A stretch of 64,000 nt of DNA from the NCBI GenBank assembly GCA_030435675.1, contig CM059622.1:3410001-3474000 (forward strand). The letters run 5' to 3'. The notes below the pieces were generated by a model. The model was not told where the DNA came from. It saw nothing but the letters and a program-made list of their open reading frames with translations, and ran no database searches. How positions within the stretch are numbered: position 1 is the stretch's first letter; every line of letters starts with the position of its first letter. The position numbers and the translations under genes are program-made. Source of the DNA: Steinernema hermaphroditum. Taxonomy: Eukaryota; Nematoda; Chromadorea; Rhabditida; Steinernematidae. Positions 42,125-54,092 of the stretch are shown piece by piece.

Positions 42125-43352
42125 CTACGCTCTGGAGTCCTTGATCTGGATGCTGTTTGTCGTCACAAATACCGTATTCGGCTTCTTGAAGACCAATCCT
42201 TTGAGCGCGTTTCGGACAGGAGCCACGAAGCAGAGTGTGATCGTAGGAGAGATGACAGGTTGCCACACATGGATGACCAGTGCGTACCATAGGATCTTAC
42301 TGTCGGCCTTTTCAGTGAAGAACAAGTACATGCATACGATGGATGGGATGACGCCTGTGAAGATTGGAAAAACGGCCTGAATTTGGCGAAATTAAAATCA
42401 GCGTCTTTGGGATAAGATCTTCTACCTGAAGGACCAGAGCCAGGGTCAATCGCTTGTGAGCTTCAATGGTCTTAATGGTGAAGTGATTCGAATTACTCCG
42501 AAGGTAGAAGAAGATCTTGAGGCTGCAGAAAAGCATCGTCGAGAGGACAGCCACGACTAGAATCGCATAGAGCATAATCTCCACTGTCATCGCCGTCGGG
42601 TTCCCGTGATTTTGGGACATAAAATGCGCCGAACTGAAGAGGCGCCGGCGGGTCTCTTCCGACTCATAGATCGGCGTTTCGTAGGTTACTTGTTGGATGG
42701 AGAATATGAGATAGGCCTGGGCAAAACCATAGACAATAGTGGAGAACACGGCGCCGTAGAGGAACGGTTTCGTGTTGAGGTACGTGGCTATTTTCGGACG
42801 GCAGATGGCGAAGTAGCGACAGACGAAAGTGACGGGTTGGAGGAGGAAGTAGGCGTAATAGATGAGGTTGTACACGACGAACATGAAGCGGCTGAGTTCC
42901 GGTAAGCCAAACCAGGTGATGGGGCCGGTCATTATGGAAAGGAAGCTGTTGTAGACGTCGAAGCCCTGAAAACGGATTTTAAGAGATTTAGGACCTTAGA
43001 TAGACACTTTTTGGACGAATTTTTTCGACCAACTTTCTCTTGAATGTTCGCCAAATTCTTTTTACTGTTTTCGAGTACTGTATTTCAATTTTTGATGAGA
43101 ACCTACCGGAGATGTAACACCTGCCACTATAGCAAACAACAGATCCACTACAGTAAGAACGGCCACAATGTAGCGGTAGCTCTTCAGTTGATGCTTGGGC
43201 ACTCTGGTCAATCCAACAAGAACGACAATATTCAGAAGAATGCCCAAGACGCAGGCAGCCGCTGTGTTCACAGTTCGGCAGACGAGGAAGACCTCGGAAA
43301 ACGTATGAACTTCTTGCGCGGGCGAAGCCACTGTCGTCGGCGCCGCTTCCAT
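42125..43352 (-). CDS. Chemoreceptor 7TM GPCR, subfamily B, gene 4
   Basis: Exons 43352-43107, 42965-42426 and 42376-42125, all phase 0, 345 residues. The start MEAAPTTVAS was chosen because CATTTTAG lies 4 bases upstream (leader acceptor). TM1 is VLGILLNIVVLVGL, the TM2 segment LTVVDLLFAIVAG, TM3 ends FVCRYFAICRPK, the third loop TIEAHKRLTLALVLQ, TM6 begins AVFPIFTGVIPS, and TM7 is IHVWQPVISPTITLCFVAP. Subfamily B has a single 534-540 nt exon for TM3-TM6 where subfamily A has several. This member has lost the last intron kept by its two sisters. It is the only receptor in the window on the minus strand. Confidence 0.87.
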
Positions 43353-44684
43353 GGGTCTAAAATGAGAACTGCGCTCAAGGAGGTCATAGCCGTAAACGCG
43401 AATTAGACTGAAGTTCGTAATTGGGTGATTTACAGGTTGAGGCATACAGGGCAAAACAAGAACTTGAGCGTGGACAGCTGCCATGAGTGGAGGATCGCGT
43501 GAGGTTCGCATTGAACGTGTAATTCTGTGTCAACGGCCGTTTGACCGAAGTGTAAGTGGATGCTTAGAAGTGAATAATAGCCATTATCAGGTTAGAGTGC
43601 ACACATGGGCACTGGGAGGGCGACACATTAAAGTTTAGTACGCGCAGGTGGAGTGGATTCGTCTTTTACACTCGTTTTGATGGATTGAAACGTGCTAAAA
43701 GAAAAGGCTAAAATTTATGTAGCTTGAAGAATCAGTTGCTCCCATGTCATAGATCTTGACGATGGATAATTTGGATTGCAAAAGGAAATCAAACTGAAAC
43801 TGAAATGTACAAGGACAAATACAGATGATACTGCATGATTTGAACTATAGAACTTGTTTACAAAGAGTGGTCTTATTGTCGTCAAGGATCATGAGATCAT
43901 AATTGCAGTCGATTGCAAAATAATCGCTTGTTTATGCGTGCTTCGAAGATGTGCTGGGAGGGATGTGAGAATAGTGCTCAAGCACTGCTTGGCGAGACTG
44001 CGGACTTCCGGCATGCCTGGTTGGGGAAGGGGTGTCAGTAGCTCCGGATCAATTAACCTTCTTGTAGGGGCGTCAGTCGCTCCGGATCAGATAATGTTGC
44101 CGTTGTCCTTGATTCATGTATCGTGGACTACAAATGTCATCGGATGGAGCTCGAAAATCTGTATACTTTGCGTTCAACAACGGCATGGACAGATAATTCA
44201 CCCTCGCCTTCGGGGTGTCGATCGCGTTCAACAATGACATCTATCTGGAACCATAGTACCGTCCAGAGCTGAGAACGAACGAATTGGATCGGATCAGCAG
44301 CCAGTCGTTGCCCATTTCTGGCATCTCTGGTACCGCTACAGCGACTGATTGTGTTTTTCACAGCGATATATGGAAATATCGAAAATTCGACGAAAACACT
44401 CAGACTGCTTACTCACGCCTGCCGCATTTAAATGCCGAAAAGTAAGTCTACGTCATGGACAGATAATTCACCCTCGTCTTCAGGGTATCGATTAAGCTAC
44501 ACATGGTCGATGGTCCAAATTGATGTTATGTAGATTATCCTATAGGACTGATTTGCACAGGATTCTTTTGATAACTACTGGATTGGTACATTGGAAAAGA
44601 ATAAAAAATGCGTCCAATTTTCGACCTTTATACCTTATGCTATTGTGTCCAACCGGAGCCAGAAGAAGACCAACTTCAACAGTG
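43353..44684. other. Unassigned spacer with a small direct repeat
   Basis: ATGGACAGATAATTCACCCTCG[C/T]CTTC[G/A]GGGT recurs at about 44187 and 44456. A related pair, TCAGT[A/C]GCTCCGGATCA, is at about 44035 and 44071. No gene supported. Confidence 0.35.
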
Positions 44685-45043
44685 TCATTCGTGCTTTCTT
44701 ATGCATATGGCTAAGAATAGTAAGAGTTTTTGAAAGAACAGAGAACTTATGGTTTCAGAAATAACTGGAAGTGACCGGAGAGCATGTCTCATCAAGTAGC
44801 AATAATGACTAGTTTGAAGAACAGAAACCGGATTCCCGAGATAGAAGGCTAAACGAAACAAACAGGAATTTCTCGCCTGAGAATAGAAACGTCTCTTCAC
44901 TTGAAGGTCACTTGCTAGCGCTAATTGCACATCCTCAAATTCGCCATTATCCCTAAGGTCTTTGAGCACTATTGCGTCATAGGCTATTAGGTTCAAACGT
45001 ACAATTACGGCTCTCTTTGCGAAGCTGTCAATTTTGAAAGGAA
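44685..45043 (-). CDS. Candidate exon, unrecognised
   Basis: After an acceptor-like TTTACGCAG the minus-strand frame reads FKIDSFAKRAVIVRLNLIAY… and KDLRDNGEFEDVQLALASDL, a coherent protein-like stretch that stays open to about 44685. No start codon, partner exon or known domain was established. Confidence 0.3.
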
Positions 45044-45241
45044 CTGCGTAAATTATCAGTTATTCGGCGGCAAACACTTTCGTCTTTGATGTTTATGGTG
45101 TTTGATGTTTATGGAGTGTACGAAAGTAGAAGAATGCAAGAAAAGGTTGCAACGCCAAAATTGCGACAAACCAAGACAGACCAGGTGCTGAGACGTTTGA
45201 TATTTCACCTATTCGTTCAAGTTTCATCAAGGAGATGACGA

Positions 45242-45530
45242 TTAAACTGGACTCTTCTGCTTCATCGGATCCGCCCAGGCCGAGTTATCTGGCCTATTAA
45301 ACCGTACTGAACTGGTTCTAAGGCTGGTACTCAATCTTCGGTATTCAGCTACTGTCCATACTTCCTCAATTTGAGCAGTCAAAACAAATGGACTGGCATG
45401 AGTGATCAACTCAGGAAAGAGATGCGCAAGGCGCGAAGTGGACCATTCATTGCTGCCCATGACCATGCACAGGCTGTCCACGAGGATGAGCCCTGCGCGA
45501 TCATTCTTATACACATCCATCAACGTCTTG
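45242..45530 (-). CDS. Candidate exon, unrecognised
   Basis: Minus-strand frame …LMDVYKNDRAGLILVDSLCM… to …FNRPDNSAWADPMKQKSPV followed by a stop. It lies about 200 bp upstream of the candidate exon at 44685-45043 on the same strand but ends with its own stop, so the two would have to be separate genes or a broken one. Confidence 0.3.
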
Positions 45531-47745
45531 CATTTCCAACGTCTTTACTTATCCTCAGCATGCACGAGAGTTTATTTTTGTTTAGGGACTATAGTGTCGT
45601 AGATACAACAGCATCATGATAGGACACTTCCCGATTTGTGTTCTTCCTGGTAGTCGCTGCAGTCGCTGCCAAAATCAATTAGGTGAAAACAGATGTAAAG
45701 CTTCCAAAAGGATGCAATTACGGTATTCGCAACTGGTTTTAACTTCCTCAACAATTTAAGCATAAGTACACGAATGGAGGTTATACAACTTATGAACCGA
45801 TAAGGAGAAAATCAGTTGGATTTAGGAAGTATTATGTACAAAGTCACGTTATAAGTGCAAGAATAGAGTACAAATAATGAAAGGGCAGCTAGATTTTGAA
45901 GGACTCCGAAGTAAGACCCCGAAAAGTTGGGCGAAAAACGCCATTACAAGCGCAGAACACCCCATCAGCAAAAGTGGTCAAGCAAAATACAGTTTCATCG
46001 GAAATTACAAAGTAACAATACCATGGTTTGTGCATTGATATCGCGGCATCTAGCGATGAAAATGTGAATAACTTCTTGTGCACGCGTTCAATTTCGACAA
46101 TTTTGGGCTCAATCGACTCGCAATTAACCAGGCAATACTGATTTGTTTGTAGAATTTTGAGATTCGTGTGATATCCCCGTCAAAAGTGTCCAAAAATGCA
46201 GACGATTTGCATTTCCCATTGTAAAATGCAGTACCACACACGAAGATGGCCTGGCGCGCGCAAAAAAAAGCGTTGTGGGACCAAATCGAAAAAGTGTCAG
46301 CAATTTTTTAATCCGACTATAGACCAGTGCGAGATATATGCTAAAGCTAGCATCGTTGGGCTTTTTCCGAGAATGTCCTTCACTTTGCAAAAATGTCCCG
46401 AATGTCCTTCGCCCGCTCTCCTAAACGCAGAGATGAGTCAACCTCATCCTTAGTGTTTCCAAAGCCAAAATGAAAATTTCCAACGGGGATTTTATTTGCT
46501 GTTGGTGGGAGATATGTGCTAGAGTGAGTAAGATTCGTAATTTGAGATTTGAGTCGGCTTTTGCAGTTCTTTCTAGTGTTTCAGCTTAGACTGTATGTGG
46601 CAAACGGACCTCGATTTCGTGAGATTTTCCTTGGGTCTTATTAAGCATCGCTTTGTGCACGATGAAAATCCATTCAGCATGCAAGCGACAGCAATTATAC
46701 ACAGCTAGTGAATACTGATGAATCTTCCAACGAACGGCGATTTCACCGACGTTTGCATTTTGAACTTTATTCCAGTAAAACACTTATTTAAGACGCAAAT
46801 ATGATGCTAATTTTCGTCTGACTAGTGCAAGTGCGTCCAAGAAACGGGGCAATTGCATCTGAACATGCACACTCATACGTCATGTCTATAATGGGGTCGT
46901 GGCATGTTTTCGACGTAGCCACTTCGTCTTTAGTCGTGCGAGAAGCAATATGTGTTTTTCGTAAAAATGAATGAGTTGAAACGCTCGCTGATCGCACTAA
47001 TATGTTATTAGACACTTGTTGGGTTTTCACAGAATGATTTATTTCTAGGGCTATTAGGATATTCGTGTCATTATTTGTTTTCCGTATAACACTAAAAATT
47101 AATGGAAAAAATTTTGCACTAGTTCAATTCATGTGAGACTCATTTTTGGAGGTCATTTGTCCGGATCTGTTACCGGCCGAACGGTTCATAGCGACCTCAC
47201 GCCACGCTAATAAAAAATCTGGCCCTTTTTCCGATTGAACTGCAGTGTTTGTTCGTGGTACGGTAGTTTAGGGTGGCTTATTGGAGGATCAGGTGGGATT
47301 TACAACGCGACGAGGTGGAGATGGGCGACCGCCACGGGTCCTGTGCCATAGCGCGGCTGGTTGCTTTCACCCTTTTAAAGCCTTTGGAACTGCTCGTCTA
47401 GTCTGATATTGTCTTACCTCTATCCTCTTTTGCAGGATTTCCCTGTCTGGTCTCAAATGTCTAGTGTCTTTTGCACTTTTACGCTGCATTGTTGAATAGA
47501 TCCTAAGCCTAGGGTTGTCGGTGGTGCAACATCGATGGCAAAGCGATGGACCGCTCGGCCTGCGGCCCATCCAGACGAATGATTTTCCAATTACGGGTCG
47601 AGGTGGACGACAGACATAACCGCACTAGTGCCAAAAATGTCTTTTCTAGACGACTTCTGATCGAATTACCCAAAACATGAGGATAGAATTTCACTTTTTA
47701 TTTGCATAGGTGAGTTGTTGACTGAAGTTATGGATGTTCGACATA
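45531..47745. other. Unassigned stretch
   Basis: Several overlapping 60-90 codon frames but no domain, splice context or repeat that I can support. Confidence 0.35.
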
Positions 47746-47747
47746 TA

Positions 47748-47908
47748 CAGTGGCAGCATTATAAATAGCCGCACCCCCTACATTAAGTTTCAATTGCCGA
47801 CTCACCTTTCGTTTCCAAATATGGCACTGTCAGATGTACCATTTATCAGGCAATAACTTAGTGTTGTTTGTTTTTTTACAGGACCTTTATATAGGGGGTG
47901 CAGCAGTG
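47748..47908. repeat. Tc1-family MITE relic
   Basis: CAGTGGC…AAATAGCCGCACCCCC and the following 120 bp resemble the left end of the element at 2806-4472; the right end (GGGGGTGCAGCAGTG) is a shortened inverted copy. TA flanks both sides. It is a small, decayed relative of that transposon. Confidence 0.6.
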
Positions 47909-47910
47909 TA

Positions 47911-49050
47911 TGATGATTTTTGTTCGTAAACTATGGGACAGATTTCTAAGCTGTTCTTTTAGGAAAAAAATTAGACGACTGTAGGTATTATTCGCAAAAA
48001 TCGACAAAATCTGTTCACGAGAGGAATGTTTCTTCATGGTGTCCACATCTGCTTTCATTCCGAAACACGCCTCCGCCGCTAATTTGTTTCCGATTATGAC
48101 ATGCACTTCACAACACTAGCACTCGACTAACATCGTTTTTTGGCACTGCTTTGTCACTTTCAGGCTTCACGCGCGTTGTGTCTTGGTTTTACTTTTCTGA
48201 AAGCTGAGCTAGGAAGGAATGCTCATTTGCATACTGAACAGAATGTTGAAAGTTAATCCTAGGATAGACATGGACAGCTCACTATAATTTGCGATAAATA
48301 TCGAGCAGTAGTAATTAGTATTATTACGCAACTCTCAGTCAGTCTAATTATAATTCGAGCTTGAAGGTTATAATTAGCAGTTCCTTCTTTCTTTTCGCCA
48401 TTTCCACTCAAAAGGATCTGTCCGGTCGTGCTTTCGATCGTCAGTCACAATTCAGCTATTCATTATTGCGCTTTAAGTCATGTTGTTATCTTTTTATCTT
48501 TATAAACGCGGCTGCGCGCGAATTTGCAACCTCTAGGCACTTCTAGGTACGAAAAGCCAAGTAGCCTTGCAGGCGGCAAGATACCAGGAGCCTACCGGCG
48601 GTAAACACGCGAAAGGCCTGGCGGCCTTTCGGATGGAGACACCATAGCCCTGCGGGCGGCAAGATTGGCGCTCACAAACTTAGCTAACATCACTCAAAAA
48701 CTGTGAAGAAACGCAAGACCAACCATCACCAGAGACATAGTGGCAATAGAGCGGTAGGATCTCGCGTGTCGGTGTTGCTCATTGCAAACGCGTTTCGTTT
48801 GTAAGCGAGCAGTGTCGGGTTCGATTACGCGAAAATTCCGCGAACGAAAGTTCCGCAAATTTCATATTCCGCGAATTTCGAATTTCGCGAACGGTGCTTC
48901 TATTTTTCGTAAACATAACTAAACAATATCATTGTCGGAGTCTTCGGGGAAGGAGAAGTAGTCCTCGCTATTATTGTTTTCGTCGCTGCTGTAGCGGTCG
49001 CCTTCGATTTCATGTTTGTAAAAAGCCAGTAAAATGAGAAACCCATAGAC
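47911..49050. other. Unassigned, with small repeats
   Basis: At 48556-48665 the phrase AGCC(TTGC/TACC/CTGC)(A/G)GGCGGCAA recurs three times. At 48825-48900 TTCCGCGAA-type words recur. No protein gene supported. Confidence 0.35.
48745..48828 (+). repeat. tRNA-like pol III promoter remnant
   Basis: TGGCAATAGAGCGGTAGG resembles an A box and GGGTTCGATTAC a B box, about 60 bp apart, with a pairable stretch between (GCTCATTGCAAACG / CGTTTGTAAGCGAGC). I cannot fold a full cloverleaf, so a tRNA-derived SINE head or pseudo-tRNA is the better reading. Confidence 0.3.
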
Positions 49051-49200
49051 ATGAGCCTAAGTCAATCCGGGGTTTGCCGAAGTCACCACAACAACAGGGC
49101 TCGCTTTAAATCAATAGGCATAGTCCTAAGCCGGAGTCTAAGCCAAGCCGGGGTTTACCTAAGCCAAGCCAGGGTTTGCCTAAGCCAAGCCTGGATGTTA
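49051..49200 (+). repeat. Minisatellite-like repeats
   Basis: TAAGCCAAGCC[G/A]GGGTTT[A/G]CC repeats three to four times with variants. Confidence 0.6.
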
Positions 49201-49470
49201 CCTGTTCCAGAAAATGAATACAGGGCTCGCCTGCGGCTCGCCCGCAGCCTAAATCCTAGCTTTATTTTGCAAAAAATTCGGCTCTATTAGCGAACAGTGG
49301 CCAAAAGTCGGAACAGTGGCCAAAAGTATTTTTGAGTGGCCAAAAGTCGAAACAGTGGCCAAAAGTCGAAACAGTGGCCAAAAGTATTTTTCGATGGCCA
49401 AAAGTCGGAATAGTTACTAAAAGCATTTTATCAATAACATGTAACCAATAACATAAATAACAACAGAATA

Positions 49471-49790
49471 TTAATCATCTTCCTCGGACTCCTCTTCGGA
49501 CTCCTCTTCGGGCTCCTCTTCGGGTTCCTCGTCAGGCTCTTCGTCGAGCTCGTCAGAGCTTTCTTCGGAGCCCTCTTCGGAGCTGGGCTTCTTTCTCTGG
49601 CGTCTCCGGGGCGTTGCGGGCGGTGGGGCGTAGACGTGGACGACCACGGGGATGGAGAGGTTTTGGTTCAGGTGGTTGTTTCCACCCGTGATGCGCCCTC
49701 CGTGGACGCCACCATGGCGCATGCCGCCATGGCGAGTGCCCCCGTGGCGGGGAAGGGGGACACGACGACCACAAGAAGGAATAAGATCAT
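49471..49790 (-). CDS. Acidic-tailed ORF carried in the transposon
   Basis: On the minus strand the frame contains HGG repeats (GTRHGGMRHGGVHGG), then NNHLNQNLSIPVVVHVYAPP, a basic RRRQRKKPSS patch, and a 40-residue Glu/Ser/Asp tail of EEPEEE-type repeats ending EEDD. The frame is open further upstream only by reading through subterminal repeats. An ATG at 49790, in a different frame, starts a signal-peptide-like MILFLLVVVVSPFPATG that stops after 40 codons; an undetected intron could join the two. Function unknown; the Glu repeat is low-complexity. Confidence 0.4.
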
Positions 49791-49831
49791 AGGATATATG
49801 ATGATGAGTCTGAGAATGAGAACACAGGATA

Positions 49832-49845
49832 CCGCTTTTATATGC
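49832..49845 (-). promoter_or_regulatory. TATA box inside the transposon
   Basis: GCATATAAAAGCGG on the minus strand, about 45 bp upstream of the ATG at 49790. Confidence 0.5.
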
Positions 49846-50109
49846 CGCCTCTCTTACAGCCGGAGTGAAAGTGCATTTTTTGTTGACGACGATGTTGGTT
49901 TTTCTATGCAGTTTATATGCTGGTTGATTGACATTTAAAAAATTGTGATAAAATAGTTTTGGCTTTAAAAAAATACTTTTGGCCGCTGTTCCGACTTTTG
50001 GCCATCGAAAATTACTTTTGGCCACTGTTCCGACTTTTGGCCACTCATAATTACTTTTGACCTTCGAAAAATACTTTTGGCCACTGTTCGCTAATAGAGC
50101 CAAAAATTC

Positions 50110-51373
50110 TTAGTACTATAACAGGTAGTTGAAATTTGTGGACCCTGAAATTCGCGGAATTTTTGCGCCACGGTCGGGTTCGGTTCCTCTCGGGGTCCTT
50201 ATTTTGTGTGGGTATTTTCCCCTTGATCAAACTTCTACAAGGAGCTTCCGATGGAACTCGACCCAAAACCCGAAAACCCCGAACCAGCCAACTCTGGTTT
50301 CCACGCGGGTCTTCGTTATGTGGTTGGATGAGTGAATGGTAATCGGTTGCGAAGTGGTGAAACATCAAACTTGGGTAATTAAACCTTTATTCGCGGGACA
50401 CATTACAATAGCGCGCAAAAAGTAAGCACTGGCTTCTTTGGCGACGACGGTTCCTATTCATCCGACAGTAGCTGGGTGGAGATCCAAAGTGCAATAGTCG
50501 TGTGGCGGCGATGTACAGTAGCTGGCGGCATCTTTTCAACTTAACGACGCCGAACTTTTCGCACCCTTTCCCGCCTGTCATAACACCTTTTTACGATTGG
50601 TAAACACAAATCTCTGGTTAAAATTTCGAAATATTCTGGTTAGGGCAAATCACCGGGTTACTGGTTTCTGGTTTCTTAATCGCGAAACAATACCTGGTTT
50701 CATGGTCTCGAAGCGACAATCGGATCAATTTCTATTTCTTATTTCTAGATCAATGTATGAGTGACTCATCGATGACTTAAGGTCACCACAAACAATAAAG
50801 AAAATATTGGGCAAAGTCCACAACTGCAGAATATATTTGTCCATTTACAGCGCATAATTTTGTGAGTAAAGGGCGAAGTTAAAAGCTACATTTGAAGTGC
50901 TTAATGGGTCTTAAATCGAAAACTATGGTAAAACTATGGTGGCTAACGTTTTTCTGCGGAACGCTTTTTTTATGATTAGCCCGATGATTAGCGGTCCTGT
51001 CGCTACGAGAAGTATGCGAGCATTCGGTGGTTCAGTGGGATGTGTAGTTGTTGCCACGCGGGTTTTTGTTATCCGGCGGTGTACGGTATCTGGCGGCATC
51101 TTTTCAACTTAACGACGCCGAACTTTTCGCACCCTTTCCCGTCTGTCATAACACCTTTTTACGACTGGTAAACACAGATCTCTGGTTAAAATTTCGAAAT
51201 ATTCTGGTTATGGCAAAATCGTCTGATTTCTGGTATCTTCGCCCTAGAAGCTCCGCCGTAATGATTCACGTCCAGACTTGTTGGGTTCCGGTTTTCGACT
51301 TGGGTTTGAGTACCCAAACCTTCGGACAACTATTCACACCATAGTGACTGACATATTGCAGCCAGCTTCATTC
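50110..51373. other. Non-coding region with a long direct repeat
   Basis: About 150 bp at 50514-50660 recur at 51071-51225 (CTGGCGGCATCTTTTCAACT through GAAATATTCTGGTTA) with few changes. Both copies contain a small cluster of CTGGTT words. No gene supported. Confidence 0.6.
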
Positions 51374-52450
51374 CTGGCGTGACTTACGTTGGCGGTGCGC
51401 TTCACGAGGCAACAGCGATGGATCTGTTTCTTCTCGGGGCGTTTAGGGCACAGGGACGACTTCAGAGTTCGCATTTGCTTCAGAGAGACGGGTACTTGGC
51501 CCTGGAGTGGCGTCTTCGCTGGTCCTCAGAGCGTCGGTGTCGCGACAACCCTGTCGCGATGTTCTCTTCTATCGTTTATCTTTGTGTTTTGACTAATATC
51601 TGCACACTTAGTGCCTTGTTTTTGTTGTATTAACCTGCTGATGGATGTTCCATCACACCTACGATGTCTACGACGCGCCGAAGCCGAACATCTGATGTCT
51701 ACGAAGCGCAGTCTGGATTGCGTCAGCCTGGTCCCGCAACGATTTACACCGTCGACGGATTCCAGAACATTCTACGCGCTGCAGCGAGAAGATTTGCCGT
51801 GAAGCCGAGCGCTCGTTGGAAGCGACGACTGAAGTCCAGGCCGTTCGGACTTGTTGTTCGATCATCTGGATCGTTTTGTATTTGGTTGAATCGCTGTAGA
51901 TTCGGTTGTTGTTGTTTGGTGCAGTCTAGAGGGACGTTTCATAAAAGAGTGAAAAGAGCACCGTTGTTGTTGTTTGGTGCAGTCTAGAGGGACGTTTCAT
52001 AAAAGAGTGAAAAGAGCACCGTTGTTGTTGTTGTATCTTGCGCGACCAGTGTCCGCATATCAACTTGTTGTTGTCGCCGTCGTCGTTTGTGAAGCCGTTG
52101 GTTATTGTGTGACGTTTGTGTTTCGTCACGGTTCTTGGAGCAAGATCCGCACCATTTATCGTCGTATATCTGAGGATTTTACCGCGTGGCAGCAGTTATC
52201 TACGTATCTCCATTGTTTGGAGACGTTTATTCCTGTTTTGGCGAGCATCCTATCACGTATTGAACATCGGTTGCGTGGAACGTATAACGGGCAGGTCAGA
52301 ATAGTGAGTCCAAACCGTTTTCCACAGTCGGCGACCTTCAGGGTGGCTGAGCTCTATGGGGTCCAAACCTATAGACAGCATTCTATGAAGGTTTTATTGC
52401 TAGGCCCGATGATTAGCTTGCCGATATAAGAAGCTCCGTCATAATGATTC
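51374..52450 (+). other. Possible coding remnants around a 58-bp tandem repeat
   Basis: Frames at 51379-51633, 51664-51987 and 51974-52429 read protein-like in parts (QPGPATIYTVDGFQNILRAA; TIYRRISEDFTAWQQL), and the last has a hydrophobic stretch. An exact 58-bp tandem duplication at about 51904-52019 breaks the frames. Similar phrases at both sides (GCCCGATGATTAGC at about 50979 and 52404; AAGCTCCG[C/T]C[G/A]TAATGATTCA at about 51249 and 52430) suggest that this is an element with repeated borders, unidentified. Confidence 0.3.
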
Positions 52451-52619
52451 ATAAGTCATGCACACGTGAAGGTGCAAACATTTCAAGGCTGCCCCAATTA
52501 CTCACCTTTAAGACAATTCGGAAAGTACATGACTATAAAATGTTTTTCTCAGTTGTTGTTCTTCGATACAAAGTTGTTCGTTATATATTATTTTCGACCT
52601 GACGAGAATACCATCAGTC

Positions 52620-54092
52620 ATGTTCTTTCATATCGCATCGGTCCTCCCCAACATGGCGAGTTTGCAGATGACCGAATTTCCACCCCATTTCTTCTTCTAC
52701 CGCGCCATCTTCAGCGAAGTAGCCTGCATTATCGGTCTTATTCTGAATTCTGCCGTTCTCTATGGTCTGTTCCTGGTCAAGAAGGACCTTCGACGAACCT
52801 ACCGCCTCAATGTAATGTCTCTGACTTTCGTTGACATAATGCACGCCTTTCTATCAGCCATTATCACTCTGGTAAGTTTGCGTTCGAAATTCGTAAGACA
52901 CTTGCTTCAGGGTTGCACCTTTGAGGAGACACTAGTGATTGTCGTGACGGGACCGATTACCTGGCTCAACTCGCCAAGTCTAAGCCGATACGCATACATA
53001 CTATTTTGCCTGACATATAACATCTACTTCATGCTCCAACCCATCAGCTTCTTCCAAAGATATCTGGACATCTGCAAGCCTAAAGTCGGAAGGTACCTGA
53101 ATAGCAAAGCGTTCTTTGCTGTGGCCACGGTGGTCATCGCCATTTATGGCTGTCCTCCGGTTTACATTCTCACTCAAGTCGTCAGGCCCATGGAGAACAG
53201 CTATGCCAACGACCCGAATCAGGAGAGCATCTTGAGAAATTCGCATTTTCTTACATATCGCGACGTCAGCAAACCTTTGGTTAATATCAGATGGTCGTCG
53301 CTGTTCTTGACCTTGTTTGTGGAGAGCACGGTGATGATCTTCTGCAGTATCAAGATATTTCTGCATCTGAAGAAGTTTCACACGTCTTTTTCGAAGAAGA
53401 CTCTCGTCGCACACAAGAAGATGACCATCAGTTTGATTCTACAGGTGAGTGGGGAGTCGATTTTTGAGAAAAGGGGTTAGCAAGCATGTGTCGTGCTTTG
53501 TACTCGCGACACAGAATTGGCCAGACAAGGGAAGTTTGCACCTTAAATAGAGCTGACAATTGGCACACAGTTACATTAGTGAACAGTAACCCCAAAAAGG
53601 TAGCAGAAGCAGTAACCCCCGCCGGCTTATGCGCACACTTAGCCATGTAAACACCCTTTGAAAGTTAAAGTCCTCTGTCACACAGTCATTTTTAGTTCTC
53701 TCCATTTGATGTCCTGATTATCAGACGCATTTAACAAAGATTGATCGAGCAGTTTTCAGGAAAGCTCAGGAAAGCCATAATTTCCGTTTTCAGGCTTTGG
53801 TTCCCATCGTCATCGGCATCAGTCCCCTACTTATCTGCATGATCCTCTACTACAGAAACACCAGTAAGAAACATTGTGAATTCCGTGTTAATTGCGCCGC
53901 AAAGTAGATAGCTTGATCTTCTGGTACGTGGTCATGCTAAACACGTGGCAGCCAGCAATTTCGGCCATCATTACGCTCATCCTCATAACACCCATCAGAT
54001 GCAGTCTTGTTCGAGAGCTCAAACGACTGTACATCAAACAGAAAGGCGCCATTACTTCGTCCACTTTTCATATGGTTCAATCCAGATGTTGA
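52620..54092 (+). CDS. Chemoreceptor 7TM GPCR, subfamily B, gene 5
   Basis: Exons 52620-52871, 52911-53444, 53794-53863, 53905-54092; phases 0, 0, 1; 347 residues. The first intron (39 nt) keeps the frame open and was recognised from GTAAGT…CTTCAG and by alignment to its sisters. TM1 is IGLILNSAVLYGLF, TM3 ends SFFQRYLDICKPK, the loop before TM6 is AHKKMTISLILQ, TM6 ALVPIVIGISPLLICMI, and TM7 LNTWQPAISAIITLILITP. A short 70-nt exon encodes TM6, exactly as in the gene at 56574. The 5' context ATCAG|TC|ATG could accept a spliced leader. Confidence 0.88.

Larger units (their letters stand above)
49280..50101. mobile_element. TIR transposon with 8-bp target duplication and cargo ORF
   Basis: The ends GGCTCTATTAGCGAACAGTGGCC are perfect inverted repeats, and AAAAATTC flanks both sides (49272-49279, 50102-50109). 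An 8-bp duplication fits hAT, P or Merlin-type transposases. Next to each terminus the word GTGGCCAAAAGT is tandemly repeated in inverted orientation (five to six copies left, four right), like subterminal transposase-binding sites. No transposase is encoded; the middle carries a promoter and ORF on the minus strand, described separately. Confidence 0.8.

Noticed and set aside
42312..42424. Continuation of the receptor exon as a single long ORF
   Set aside because: The sequence beyond 42426 is a 49-nt intron (GTAGAA…AATTCAG); splicing restores the TM6 region seen in paralogs.
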